Part shown: one piece after another, positions 16,550 through 25,463 of the stretch
Position numbering within the stretch: position 1 is the first letter of the stretch
Layout of the letters: each line of letters begins with the position of its first letter
NCBI GenBank assembly: GCA_040500365.1
Contig: CP148031.1
Span: forward strand, 1,426,001-1,490,000
Length of the DNA stretch: 64,000 bases
Direction of reading: 5' to 3'
Source: Dehalobacter alkaniphilus
GTDB lineage: Bacteria; Bacillota; Desulfitobacteriia; Desulfitobacteriales; Syntrophobotulaceae
Notes under the pieces: generated by a model
The model's input: only the letters and a program-made list of their open reading frames with translations
Databases searched by the model: none
Told to the model about the DNA's origin: nothing
Made by a program: the position numbers and the translations under genes

Positions 16550-17941
16550 GTGGTGTCTGATGACTACGAAAATGGTAAAAAGATATTGGATAAAATATCT
16601 TTGGCAAATTTCTTATGTCACTTGCAGATAATCCAAGATGAATTGCGTAATAATCAAACAGAAACCGGATATGCAGCTGAGTCCGGATTATACGCACGTT
16701 TTACTACAATTAAACAAGCTGTGAATACAACAATCATATGTATTGGTGTATTGTCGGGACTCTTTTTAGGTGGGGCGACAATAAAAATTCTTTACAAGAG
16801 CAAGGTGGACAATCAAACCAGTCCCAAAGATCAGGTAGGTAGAAAAAAGATTGTGATCGTAAGAAATCTGAAAATAAGCGTAACTGCGGTAGGAGCCCTG
16901 TTTTTCTTTGGCAGTTCGTTTAAATTTTTCTGCAAGAAAAAAGGCTGCTGTCCCAAGCATCGGCCTGATTGCAGAAAAATTCTGAAGCTTTTGGAAAGCC
17001 CGACATTTGGGCTTGCAGAAATTAAAACAGAGATATTTTCGATAGAAAAAGCAGTGAATCATCCATTTTTCGGATTACAGGAGATTAAGTCCGAAGTTCA
17101 GGTTATTGAATTCACGGTTGAGAATATCGAAAATAAGCTAGACAGCCCAACGTTTGGGTTGGCAGAGATCAAGACGGAAGTCTTCAGTATTGGCACACTG
17201 GTTGAAGGCATTTTCACGAGCATGATGGGAGCAACGTTTGGTCTGCAGGAGATCAAATCCGAAGTAGCCGCAATCGAAGGGGCAGTGTTCAGTCCAACAT
17301 TTGGCTTGGCGGAGATCAAGACGGAAGTCTTCAGTATCGGAACGCTGATTGAAGGTATTTTCACGAGTATCGTAGGATCGACTTTCAGTCTGCAGGAGAT
17401 TAAATCCGAAATAGCCGCAATCGAAGGGGCAGTGTTCAGTCCGACATTTGGCTTAGCAGAAATTAAAACGGAAATCTTCCAGATCCAAAACGCTGTATTG
17501 AGTCCCACCTTTGGTTTGCTGGAAATAAAATCTGAAATAGCAGCGATAGAAGCAAGTCTAGGTGCTGCCAACGCTCAGACTTCAGGACCGTTCAAACTCA
17601 GTAATCCCAGTGTAGGGAATATCCTGGATGTTAAAGTCATGAACAACAGTGCATCCACTATCGGGCCCATAAATGTTTCGGTCTTTAATGTAGATGTCTG
17701 TCCCAAGACACTTCTCAGTCCAACTTTCAAATCAACGGTTACCTTGCCACCTTACTGCACGACAAGCATTTTCTTCAATCAAAAATTGCCCAACACCCAG
17801 ATAGAAATCGAAGTATCCGGTGCGACCCCAGGAAAGGTATTTATTTGGTCAAGAACAACACCTACTGTGGTCAGTGACCAAATTGTAGACCCACTTTTCA
17901 GCAGTAATTATCTACCGTTGCAACAGCCTCTTGATCCTTGA
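16550..17941 (+). CDS. Membrane protein with in-register heptad repeats (SPTFGLxEIK), function unknown
   Basis: Protein of 463 residues that I cannot assign to a named family. From the N-terminus: a soluble part (1-55), a hydrophobic helix around 58-80, a basic linker, a second hydrophobic helix around 106-124, a cysteine-rich piece (CKKKGCCPKHRPDC), then eight repeats of the form SPTFGLxEIK(T/S)E(I/V) over residues 150-338, then a beta-rich C-terminal domain. Repeat starts are 21, 28, 28, 21, 28, 21 and 21 residues apart, all multiples of seven, and the hydrophobic residues within a unit are spaced 3,4,3,4, so a coiled coil is likely. Start is GTG at 16550 (or the next GTG) after AAAGGAGG. 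Own transcription unit between two opposite-strand genes. Surface or spore-layer role is a guess. Confidence 0.8.
   Translation: MVSDDYENGKKILDKISLANFLCHLQIIQDELRNNQTETGYAAESGLYARFTTIKQAVNTTIICIGVLSGLFLGGATIKILYKSKVDNQTSPKDQVGRKKIVIVRNLKISVTAVGALFFFGSSFKFFCKKKGCCPKHRPDCRKILKLLESPTFGLAEIKTEIFSIEKAVNHPFFGLQEIKSEVQVIEFTVENIENKLDSPTFGLAEIKTEVFSIGTLVEGIFTSMMGATFGLQEIKSEVAAIEGAVFSPTFGLAEIKTEVFSIGTLIEGIFTSIVGSTFSLQEIKSEIAAIEGAVFSPTFGLAEIKTEIFQIQNAVLSPTFGLLEIKSEIAAIEASLGAANAQTSGPFKLSNPSVGNILDVKVMNNSASTIGPINVSVFNVDVCPKTLLSPTFKSTVTLPPYCTTSIFFNQKLPNTQIEIEVSGATPGKVFIWSRTTPTVVSDQIVDPLFSSNYLPLQQPLDP
16997..17563 (+). repeat. 147-bp period tandem repeat inside the heptad-repeat gene
   Basis: Units begin at 16997, 17144, 17291 and 17438, exactly 147 bp (49 codons) apart; the units at 17144 and 17291 are nearly identical at protein level. 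Each holds two sub-repeats, one with FGLAEIKTE and one with FGLQEIKSE. The last unit is partial. Confidence 0.92.
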
Positions 17942-17969
17942 TTGTCAAATAGGTATAAGATGAGCGTTA

Positions 17970-18012
17970 GAGAAGCCCGCCTGTATTATTTCAGGGTGAG
18001 CTTCTCGCTATT
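17970..18012 (+). terminator. Possible terminator after the repeat protein gene
   Basis: GAGAAGC (17970-17976) pairs with GCTTCTC (18000-18006), with an inner CCTG/CAGG pairing. The T-run is poor, so this may act weakly or only as a stabilising hairpin. Confidence 0.45.
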
Positions 18013-18029
18013 CGAAAGTGTCTTTGGCT

Positions 18030-19274
18030 TTAATCCTTGACAAAAACTGCAATATGAGCGAGAGAATCCAAATGGTTTTGTTTCAGCGCTTGAATCAGGT
18101 TATGGAGAATCGGGTATTTATGTTCGACAGCCTTTGTATAGGATTGAATCACCATGAGGGCAGTATCAACGGTCAATTCCTGCTGATAAGCCGATATTCC
18201 AACGAGCTGCATTTTGAGCAAGGCATAATTAACTGCCAGAAGCAAGTAACTGTAATAAACTGAATTCCCATTCAAGTCATAAGGGAACAGCTTCATAAAA
18301 ACGTAATTTAAGAGGTAGTTTTCCAGGATATAGTCATGTTCACGCATAAAAGGGGAGTAATACCTTTGGTAGGCTTCTTCATAGCATTTACCAACTTGGG
18401 TATAACTTGTTGAAGCATAAAAACGAATTCCTTCTAAGAATTTACTGAAACAACGCAGATACCGGTCTGATTCAATCGAGGGAAGAATCACACGGATAGC
18501 AGGAGGTAGAAACAGGGAAATACGTGGGACCGGAGAAACAGGAATGGCTGTTATATCCTTCATTGCTGAAGCATCCGAAAAAAGAGCTGTGTAGCTCAAA
18601 ATGAGATCCGGGATTCTATCAACAGCAGACACTTTCTCCAGTCGTTCAACCTCTTCCATAAAGGCCCCAAGAAAAACAACCCTGTCATCTAAATGGTATT
18701 TTCTGTTTTTCAGGATACTCCAAGTGAATTCTCTGAGTTCAGACAGGTGCTTCGCAGGTTTATTCTGAAATATTTCGTCTTCGGTGTTCAGCAAATTGTA
18801 AACAAAATTCCGGGTATCATTAGGCTCTTCAACTTCGATTAAATCCATCGCCTCAGTCTGTGACAGAGCTAGACGCGCCGCTTCCGGACAAGCTAGAGTC
18901 GCTGATTTTTCCAGGACACCGTTAAAAATATTGCCTATACACGGAAAGGAAGCGCAGATCTCGGATAAGTACTGTTCTCCTTTCCGGCATTGCAGGAAGC
19001 ACAGTTTTTCCTCCGTGAGGAAAGGACAACGATAATCTTTGGTCGGATTGATGGTGATATAATCCTGTTTTGCTGTCGAACTGCGGATGATATAAATGTT
19101 TTCTTCAAATAACTTGCGAATTAGCGGATCATTTTCCATCTTGTATTTGCTGAAGGTTTCAGGATCTATTCGGATGTTAAACCCTATGCAGCAGGAATTT
19201 TCACAGGCTGAGGCAATACAGCTGAAGGTTTTCAGATAGGAAGGGGATAAAACCTTTCTTTTTGCTTCGGTCAT
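18030..19274 (-). CDS. fliB: FliB-family lysine N-methylase
   Basis: Cysteine-rich protein of the FliB family, known in Salmonella for methylating lysines of flagellin with SAM. The N-terminus has PSYLKTFSCIASACENSCCIGF, followed by CPFLTEEKLCFLQC and EICASFPC, the cysteine pattern expected for an iron-sulfur cluster in this family. Length about 415 is typical. I prefer the ATG at 19274, preceded by GATGAGGTG, over the ATG at 19304, which lacks a ribosome site. It lies beside glycosyltransferases and no flagellin gene is visible, so its target here (flagellin or another surface protein) is open. Confidence 0.87.
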   Translation of the reverse strand: MTEAKRKVLSPSYLKTFSCIASACENSCCIGFNIRIDPETFSKYKMENDPLIRKLFEENIYIIRSSTAKQDYITINPTKDYRCPFLTEEKLCFLQCRKGEQYLSEICASFPCIGNIFNGVLEKSATLACPEAARLALSQTEAMDLIEVEEPNDTRNFVYNLLNTEDEIFQNKPAKHLSELREFTWSILKNRKYHLDDRVVFLGAFMEEVERLEKVSAVDRIPDLILSYTALFSDASAMKDITAIPVSPVPRISLFLPPAIRVILPSIESDRYLRCFSKFLEGIRFYASTSYTQVGKCYEEAYQRYYSPFMREHDYILENYLLNYVFMKLFPYDLNGNSVYYSYLLLAVNYALLKMQLVGISAYQQELTVDTALMVIQSYTKAVEHKYPILHNLIQALKQNHLDSLAHIAVFVKD

Positions 19275-19422
19275 GGAACGCACCTCATCCTGGTTTATAT
19301 TCATACCACTATATTCATATTACTATCCTATGTAACCATATTCCGGGTTGAGACTGCACATAACAATTTCCGCAACATAAAAATATAGCAAAGAAAAATG
19401 ATAAAGCACCGGAGAGAACGCG

Positions 19423-20493
19423 ATGATTACGATCAGTTTATGTATGATTGTCCGGGATGAGGAACTGACACTGGAAAGATGTCTGACGGGGATTAAAGGC
19501 ATTGTCGATGAGATTATCATTGTGGATACCGGTTCTGTTGACCGAACTAAGGAAATTGCAGCAAAATTCACCACGAAGATTTATGATTTTACATGGATTG
19601 ATGATTTTGCTGCGGCCAGGAACTATTCTTTTTCCATGGCTCAGATGGACTATATTTTGTGGCTGGATGCTGATGATGTAATTTTGGAAGAGGACCGTCA
19701 ACTTCTTATGGAATTGAAGCAGGAAATACCGCTGTTCTTTGATGTTGTGATGATGAAATACAATGTTGGCAGGGATGAAAAGGGGCATGAGACCGACACC
19801 TTTTACAGGGAACGGCTGGTTAACAGAAGTGCCGGTTTCAAATGGTGCAATCCAATTCATGAGTGTATTGAGTTCAGCGGCAATATTCTCCATACTGAAA
19901 TCTGCATTACGCATTGTAAAGAACGCGGTACAAGCGACCGAAACTTAAAGATCTTGGAAAAACTCATAAGACAAAGCAGCAAAACCAGCGCCAGGGATCT
20001 GTACTATTACGCGAGGGAACTGTATATCAACAGCCGTTATGAGGAGGCCGCTGAGCAATACAATCGCTATTTGGACAGTGAAAATATGTTTGAAAACTAT
20101 GCGATACTGGCTTGTCTGGACCTTGCCGATTGCTATCATCGGGCTCAGGAATGGAAAAAAGCGCTCCGGATATTGATCCGGAGTTTTGAATACGGCAGTA
20201 TGCGCGCTGAGACACTGTGTTACATTGGGAGCTTATATTTGGAAAAAGAAGAATACCCGAAGGCAATCGGTTGGTACGAGTTGGCGCTTACCCTCAAAAA
20301 GCCTGACATCAGCTGGAATACCGTCCTGCATGATTTCTGGGGTTTTATCCCGAATATTCAGCTATGTTACTGTTATTACAGGATCGGAGATATGGAAGAA
20401 GCACAAAAATACAATGAAAAAGCGGCTCAATATAAACCGGATGATCCGGGAGTCATATTCAACCGCAAGTTATTTAGCAGTCCTGGCTATTAA
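19423..20493 (+). CDS. GT2 glycosyltransferase with C-terminal TPR-like region (paralog A)
   Basis: Glycosyltransferase of 356 residues. Residues about 1-100 form the GT-A donor-binding part: ISLCMIVRDEE, IIIVDTGSVDRTKEIA and the metal site YILWLDADDVI. The C-terminal half (from about 185) is made of helix pairs such as ARELYINSRYEEAAEQYNRY and AIGWYELALTLKKP that resemble TPR repeats, an arrangement seen in SunS-like and other protein-directed glycosyltransferases. Its stop overlaps that of the convergent DNRLRE gene by 4 bp. It is about the same length and layout as the gene at 21650, so the two are duplicates. A protein acceptor is plausible but inferred. Confidence 0.87.
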   Translation: MITISLCMIVRDEELTLERCLTGIKGIVDEIIIVDTGSVDRTKEIAAKFTTKIYDFTWIDDFAAARNYSFSMAQMDYILWLDADDVILEEDRQLLMELKQEIPLFFDVVMMKYNVGRDEKGHETDTFYRERLVNRSAGFKWCNPIHECIEFSGNILHTEICITHCKERGTSDRNLKILEKLIRQSSKTSARDLYYYARELYINSRYEEAAEQYNRYLDSENMFENYAILACLDLADCYHRAQEWKKALRILIRSFEYGSMRAETLCYIGSLYLEKEEYPKAIGWYELALTLKKPDISWNTVLHDFWGFIPNIQLCYCYYRIGDMEEAQKYNEKAAQYKPDDPGVIFNRKLFSSPGY

Positions 20494-21515
20494 GGAGCTG
20501 CAATTACTTCAAAACTAAAGTAGTTGAAGTTATCCAGGTACTTGGCGGTTATGATAATTGTCGTCGTATCCGCAACTGCTAGCGTCATAACCCCGGTATC
20601 AGGGTCAACAGGAAGAAGCGTATTCGATGATTCGTAACGTAAAGCAGTTTCATTGGAATTATCAATATTGGTATTGACATCGATTGTACTGCCGACGGTA
20701 TCCGTCATAGCGGCGTTTGCAGCATTTACAAATGACAGCCTTTCATAGACCATAGGTGTAGAAATATTCATTGTTCTGGTCTCTCCAGGGTCCAAACTAA
20801 TAGAGGATGACTGGGCCCAAGCATCATCATCCTGGCTTTGCTCCACAATAGCAAGACCTGCTGTTGGGGCCGCTGAATCATAGGTGATTGTATAAGCTGT
20901 TTCTAAGGCATGCCCTTCTAAAACAAAGCTTGTGGATAAATAGGAGAAGTCACCGATTACAGGACTGGTGTAAATGACGGTATGGGTCAGGGAATACTCG
21001 ATAATCAGCATAGGCCACATGGCACTTTCGGCATATTCTCTTGTCCTGAAGGCCAAAAGGGAATTTGTAAGCTCTGTAGTTTGAAGCATAATGCCATAAT
21101 TGGCGGCGGGTGTAATATACCAGTCTTTCACCAGATCGGTCATGGTGATATCGATATAGCCATTAGGGTTGTTATCATCAACCAGCGTATAATCAGGAGT
21201 TAAAACGGATCCGGGAGCATTATCCCAGGTTACAGCAGTTTCTTCAAAGGCAGCGGTTAAACGATAAATATCCAGCTGCTGCGGCGCGCCTGCTTGATAA
21301 CGCGTAGTCAGATAAAGCCGGAGTACCGCTTTCTGGATGGTAATATTGGGTTCAAGCATGGCGAGGTCAAACCTTAGCAAGTTTCTGTAGATTGAACCGG
21401 AATACGGATCCAGGCCTGTATACATTGTACCTGTCTTTCCATTGTTTTCCGTTGGGGTAAGACTGGTTATATAGGCATCGGCTGCCGCGTAAAATGTGTG
21501 AATCAATTCTATCAC
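20490..21515 (-). CDS. DNRLRE-type domain protein (surface/spore protein candidate)
   Basis: Protein of about 340 residues with no signal peptide. The first 165 residues match the DNRLRE carbohydrate-binding-like fold: AAADAYITS, LLRFDLAM, AVLRLYLTTRY, ETAVTWDNAPG and WPMLIIEYS. The rest is a beta-rich domain (ETAYTITYDSAAPTAG, TIIITAKYLDNFNYFSFEVI) of a type I associate with uncharacterised clostridial proteins. The start is either GTG at 21515 or TTG at 21506; AAAGGTGAT is better spaced for the TTG. It lies convergent with, and between, two paralogous glycosyltransferases, which may modify it. Serine- and threonine-rich stretches would suit glycosylation, but that is inference. Confidence 0.75.
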   Translation of the reverse strand: MIELIHTFYAAADAYITSLTPTENNGKTGTMYTGLDPYSGSIYRNLLRFDLAMLEPNITIQKAVLRLYLTTRYQAGAPQQLDIYRLTAAFEETAVTWDNAPGSVLTPDYTLVDDNNPNGYIDITMTDLVKDWYITPAANYGIMLQTTELTNSLLAFRTREYAESAMWPMLIIEYSLTHTVIYTSPVIGDFSYLSTSFVLEGHALETAYTITYDSAAPTAGLAIVEQSQDDDAWAQSSSISLDPGETRTMNISTPMVYERLSFVNAANAAMTDTVGSTIDVNTNIDNSNETALRYESSNTLLPVDPDTGVMTLAVADTTTIIITAKYLDNFNYFSFEVIAAP

Positions 21516-21649
21516 CTTTCCTTTTTGAACGAGGTTTTTCTACGTTATATAGTATTCTGCTTGTCCGCGGATTGCGCATCGAGATTCACCAGACTTGCTC
21601 GATTCACATAGTATGAATTGTGAATTTGATATAGTTCAAGGAGAAAAAA

Positions 21650-22738
21650 ATGGTCACAATTAGCCTGTGCATGATTGTAAAAAATGAGGAAAAGACGCTC
21701 GGAAGATGTCTCGAAAGTGTCAGAGATATACCCGATGAAATGATTATTGTGGATACTGGTTCGACGGACCAAACCAAAATGATTGCTGCCCGTTATCAAG
21801 CTAAGGTCTATGATTTTGCCTGGATAGATGATTTTGCAGCAGCCAGGAATTTTTCTTTTGCCCAAGCTACCCAGAACTATATTCTCTGGCTGGATGCGGA
21901 TGATGTGCTGCTGGAGGATGACAGGAATAAGCTCCAGCAGCTGAAAGAGACCCTGAATCCGCAAGTGGATATTGTGATGATGAGATACAACCTTGGCGTT
22001 GATGATAAAGGGAATGCTGTCTGTACTTTTTTCCGGGAAAGACTCCTGAAAAGGTCGATGAACTATACCTGGCAAGACCCGATTCACGAATATATAAAAA
22101 TTGAAGGAAACATTATCAACTCGGACATTTGTGTGACCCATAAAAAAGTTGAACGGAAGACCGCAAGAAATCTGGAGATCTTTGAAAAAATTATTTCCGA
22201 AGGCCGGATCTTAAGCGACAGAAATTGTTTCTATTACGCACGGGAGCTTTATATTAACAGCAGAATTGACGAAGCCATTCAATACTACGACAAATTCCTC
22301 GATACCGAGGGAGGGCTTTTATCTAATTATATTGATGCCAGCATCGATATGAGCAACTGCTATTTGAGCAAAAATGACCGGAGAAATGTGCTTAAAGCTT
22401 TGCTGCGAAGTATGGAGCACGATCTTCCCAGGGCAGAAGTCTGCTGCCAGATCGGTCATTTGTATAAAACTGCGGAGGATTATCCCAAAGCAATATTCTG
22501 GTATGAGCTGGCAACCACGATAAAAAAGCCGGAAGAAAGCTGGGGGTCTGTCGTCCATGATTGTTACGGTTATATTCCGTGTATGGAGCTTTGCGCCTGT
22601 TACTTTAAATCCGGTAACCTGGCGGAGGCCATCCGTTATAACAAGAAAGCCGGCGAGTATAAGCCGGAAGACAAGCTGGTCCTGCATAATCAAAAATATT
22701 TTGAAACTTTACTGGGCAGCGTCGTCAGTAAAAATTAA
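21650..22738 (+). CDS. GT2 glycosyltransferase with C-terminal TPR-like region (paralog B)
   Basis: Glycosyltransferase of 362 residues and a clear duplicate of the gene at 19423. Matching motifs are ISLCMIVKNEEKTLGRCLES, MIIVDTGSTDQTKMIA, and YILWLDADDVLLEDD, followed by TPR-like helices (ARELYINSRIDEAIQYYDKF, AIFWYELATTIKKP). AAGGAGAAAAAA precedes the ATG. It is followed by the two-domain glycosyltransferase and a methyltransferase on the same strand, probably one operon. Acceptor unknown; TPR-bearing family members often act on proteins. Confidence 0.88.
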   Translation: MVTISLCMIVKNEEKTLGRCLESVRDIPDEMIIVDTGSTDQTKMIAARYQAKVYDFAWIDDFAAARNFSFAQATQNYILWLDADDVLLEDDRNKLQQLKETLNPQVDIVMMRYNLGVDDKGNAVCTFFRERLLKRSMNYTWQDPIHEYIKIEGNIINSDICVTHKKVERKTARNLEIFEKIISEGRILSDRNCFYYARELYINSRIDEAIQYYDKFLDTEGGLLSNYIDASIDMSNCYLSKNDRRNVLKALLRSMEHDLPRAEVCCQIGHLYKTAEDYPKAIFWYELATTIKKPEESWGSVVHDCYGYIPCMELCACYFKSGNLAEAIRYNKKAGEYKPEDKLVLHNQKYFETLLGSVVSKN

Positions 22739-22806
22739 AGATGATGATATACAAAATAAACAAATGCACTTTAGGCATCGGCAATCTATAATCAGGAGTC
22801 AAAATA

Positions 22807-24387
22807 ATGGAGAAGAAAAAGATTCTGCTGGGAAGCCCTGTCTGCCAAAAATCCAATATCTTAAGAGAATTTCTTGATTCGCTAACCAGACTGGAACAGG
22901 AAGATGTATGCATCGAGTATATTTTTGTTGATGATAATCATGAGGAAGAGTCCAGCCGGCAGCTGCTGCTTTTCGCCCAAAACAAACCGGTCAGACTGTA
23001 TCAATCCGTGGACAAAGAAAAGAATCCTGAAACCTACGTATGTGATGACGCAACCCATCACTGGAAAGAGCACCTGATATGGAAGGTTGCTAAGTTTAAA
23101 GATTTTATGATTCAAAAAGCGATTGAAGGTTCTTACGATTATTTGTTTTTAGTTGATTCGGATTTGCTTCTTTATCCTCAAACTATTACCCACCTGATTG
23201 GAACCGGCAAAGATATTATCTCCGAAATCTTCTGGACGACGTGGTATCCGGAAACTCCGGAGCTGCCCAATGTGTGGCTGTATGACAGCTATGATCTGGT
23301 TCGCAGGCTCAGAGGGGAGAGCCTGACCCCGGAGGAACAAATGAAAAGGCAGCAGGCTTTTCTCAATCAATTGAAAGTCCCCGGCGTTTACGAGGTCGGA
23401 GGTCTCGGAGCATGCACGCTGATCGGCAGAAAAGCCCTGCTTCAAGGAATCTGTTTCAGGGAAATAGAGAATTTAACTTTATGGGGAGAAGACCGCCATT
23501 TTTGCATCCGGGCCAAGGCACTGGGGTTGGACTTGTTTGTGGATACGCATTATCCGGCTTATCACATTTACCGGGAATTAGCGCTGGCGGGGGTAAGTGA
23601 TTTTAAGAAAAAGTGCGACACCGATAAAGGTAGACTAGAAGTAAAAGAGAGAACAAATGAAAAATATTTAAGTGTTCATAGACCGAAATTAACGCTGTCG
23701 ATGATTATGAAAAATGAAGCAAATCGCTATCTGGAAAAAGTGTTGCAAGAACACAGGCACTCTATAGATGAAGCTGTCATTATTGATGACGGCAGCACGG
23801 ACAACAGTGTCGATCTTTGCCGGAAGATCCTTCGGGGGATTCCGTATCAGATCATTCAGAACCCGGTATCAAAATTTCAAAATGAAGTGGAACTTAGAAA
23901 ACAGCAGTGGGAAGAAACGGTCCGGACAAATCCGGAATGGATCCTAAACCTGGATGCAGACGAAATGTTCGAACGTAAATTTAAGGAGAAAGTCCAGGAT
24001 TTAATCTGTAATCCTGATGTGGACCTTTATTTTTTCCGTTTATATGATTTCTGGGATGACAATCATTACAGAGAAGATAAGTACTGGCAAGCCCATTCCA
24101 TTTATCGGCCTTTCTTGATCAGGTATAGGCCGGATTTTCAAGCTGAGTGGAATGAAACCCCCCTGCACTGCGGGAGGTTTCCCAAAAATATTACAATGCT
24201 TTCCTATGCTTTAGGCGATATGAGGATCAAACATCTGGGCTGGGCGGACCCGAAAGACCGTTTGGCGAAGTACCTGCGGTATTTGCAGCTTGATCCTGAA
24301 TCGCGTTATGGCTGGAAAGAACAGTATGAGTCTATCCTTGACCCGAACCCCCGACTGGTCGAATGGGAAGAGAGTCCATTGCGTTAG
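22807..24387 (+). CDS. Two-domain GT2 glycosyltransferase
   Basis: Protein of 526 residues with two glycosyltransferase modules. Module one (about 1-265) starts KKILLGSPVCQKSNILREFL and has the metal site YLFLVDSDLLL and a GLGACTLIGRKAL segment. Module two (from about 295) restarts with LTLSMIMKNEANRYLEKV, AVIIDDGSTDNSVDLC and WILNLDADEMF. Two complete DxD sites suggest it could add two sugars, or that one module is regulatory. GGAGTCAAAATA precedes the ATG. Downstream is a methyltransferase. No membrane helix is seen, so it should act in the cytoplasm. Confidence 0.87.
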   Translation: MEKKKILLGSPVCQKSNILREFLDSLTRLEQEDVCIEYIFVDDNHEEESSRQLLLFAQNKPVRLYQSVDKEKNPETYVCDDATHHWKEHLIWKVAKFKDFMIQKAIEGSYDYLFLVDSDLLLYPQTITHLIGTGKDIISEIFWTTWYPETPELPNVWLYDSYDLVRRLRGESLTPEEQMKRQQAFLNQLKVPGVYEVGGLGACTLIGRKALLQGICFREIENLTLWGEDRHFCIRAKALGLDLFVDTHYPAYHIYRELALAGVSDFKKKCDTDKGRLEVKERTNEKYLSVHRPKLTLSMIMKNEANRYLEKVLQEHRHSIDEAVIIDDGSTDNSVDLCRKILRGIPYQIIQNPVSKFQNEVELRKQQWEETVRTNPEWILNLDADEMFERKFKEKVQDLICNPDVDLYFFRLYDFWDDNHYREDKYWQAHSIYRPFLIRYRPDFQAEWNETPLHCGRFPKNITMLSYALGDMRIKHLGWADPKDRLAKYLRYLQLDPESRYGWKEQYESILDPNPRLVEWEESPLR

Positions 24388-24426
24388 TCATATCAAATAC
24401 ACTTGTTGGGAGAACCGAATATCGTG

Positions 24427-25305
24427 ATGGAAGGTATCAAAATAGAAAAATGCCCTATATGTGAAGGATGTAGATTGGAAGTTTTTTTTGAATACAGCGG
24501 ATTCAGACTGATTCATTGCCTGAAATGCGACTTAATTATGAATGAGCACGTTGCTTTGAGCATGCAGGGCAGCAGCCCGGACAGTCTGATTGACGCAACG
24601 TATGACGACAGCTGGATCATGATGCGCCAGCAGTACATCCAGGATACTTTTCTGCAGCATGCAAGTTTTAATATTTTGCTGCTGGAAGTGTTTTGCCCCC
24701 ATAAAGGTGACCTTCTGGAAATCGGTTCCGGTACAGGTGAATTTATTTTCATGGCCAAAAATGCGGGATGGAAGGCCACGGGTGTAGAACCGTCTGAAAA
24801 GGCATGTATATTTGCTGATGAACGATTCGGAATTCAAATGATCAATCATGTATGGCAGACCGGCGTATTGGAACAAAATAAAAAATTTGAGGCAATCGTA
24901 TTTTGGCATGTTATGGAGCATATGGCTGATCCGGTGGGATTCCTCAAAGGAATATCCGGCTTGTTAAAACCGGATGGGAAAATATTTTTCAGCATTCCGA
25001 ACAGGGATTCATTCACCAACGCGGTTTACGGACCTTATTCCCCGCTTTTTATGGAAAGGGATCATCTGTTTCATTATAATGCTGTGAATCTGACCCTGCT
25101 TCTGGAAAAGGCAGGACTCAAACCGGTTTCACTTTTTTCGAGGGAAACGTATCAAAAAATGGAATCGGACCTGAACGCTTTATCAAAAATATCGAACAGG
25201 CCCGATAGCGGATCCCTCGATCAGATGATGGGAATGATAGCGCGGCTGCAGTCTCAGCACCAGGGGCATGAACTGTTCTGTATTGCAGTTTCATTATTTT
25301 TATAG
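24427..25305 (+). CDS. Class I SAM-dependent methyltransferase with N-terminal zinc-ribbon-like motif
   Basis: Methyltransferase of about 292 residues. The N-terminus has CPICEGC and IHCLKCDLIM, two cysteine pairs that look like a zinc ribbon, as in several sugar or lipid methyltransferases. The SAM-binding glycine loop is LLEIGSGTGEFIFMA with the acidic VEPSEKA strand after it, and FWHVMEHMADPVGFL is motif II-like. Start at ATG 24427 (or GTG 24424) is preceded by TTGGGAGAA; an in-frame TTG lies at 24403. Last gene of the glycosyltransferase run, so it probably methylates the glycan or a precursor. Substrate not readable. Confidence 0.83.
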   Translation: MEGIKIEKCPICEGCRLEVFFEYSGFRLIHCLKCDLIMNEHVALSMQGSSPDSLIDATYDDSWIMMRQQYIQDTFLQHASFNILLLEVFCPHKGDLLEIGSGTGEFIFMAKNAGWKATGVEPSEKACIFADERFGIQMINHVWQTGVLEQNKKFEAIVFWHVMEHMADPVGFLKGISGLLKPDGKIFFSIPNRDSFTNAVYGPYSPLFMERDHLFHYNAVNLTLLLEKAGLKPVSLFSRETYQKMESDLNALSKISNRPDSGSLDQMMGMIARLQSQHQGHELFCIAVSLFL

Positions 25306-25390
25306 GTCGTGCTCTGAAAGAAAAACTGAAAGAAAAATTATGTCAAAAAGGTAGATAAAACAGCAGGCAAAGGTGTATACTTAAAATAAG

Positions 25391-25412
25391 TTGGAAGAAA
25401 TTCCAAATTTTT
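25391..25412 (+). terminator. Possible small terminator after the methyltransferase
   Basis: TTGGAA-GAAA-TTCCAA (25391-25406) is a six-pair hairpin with a tetraloop, followed by ATTTTTG. Short and AT-rich, so weak. Confidence 0.4.
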
Positions 25413-25463
25413 GCTGTGTATAGACAGAAATATCAGACAGAAAGAGGAGACAAACAAATTATC

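Noticed and set aside
16997..17563. Regular 147-bp repeats as a CRISPR-like array or mobile element
   Set aside because: The repeats are long, in frame and strictly part of an open coding sequence with a codon pattern; there are no short repeats with unique spacers and no cas genes.
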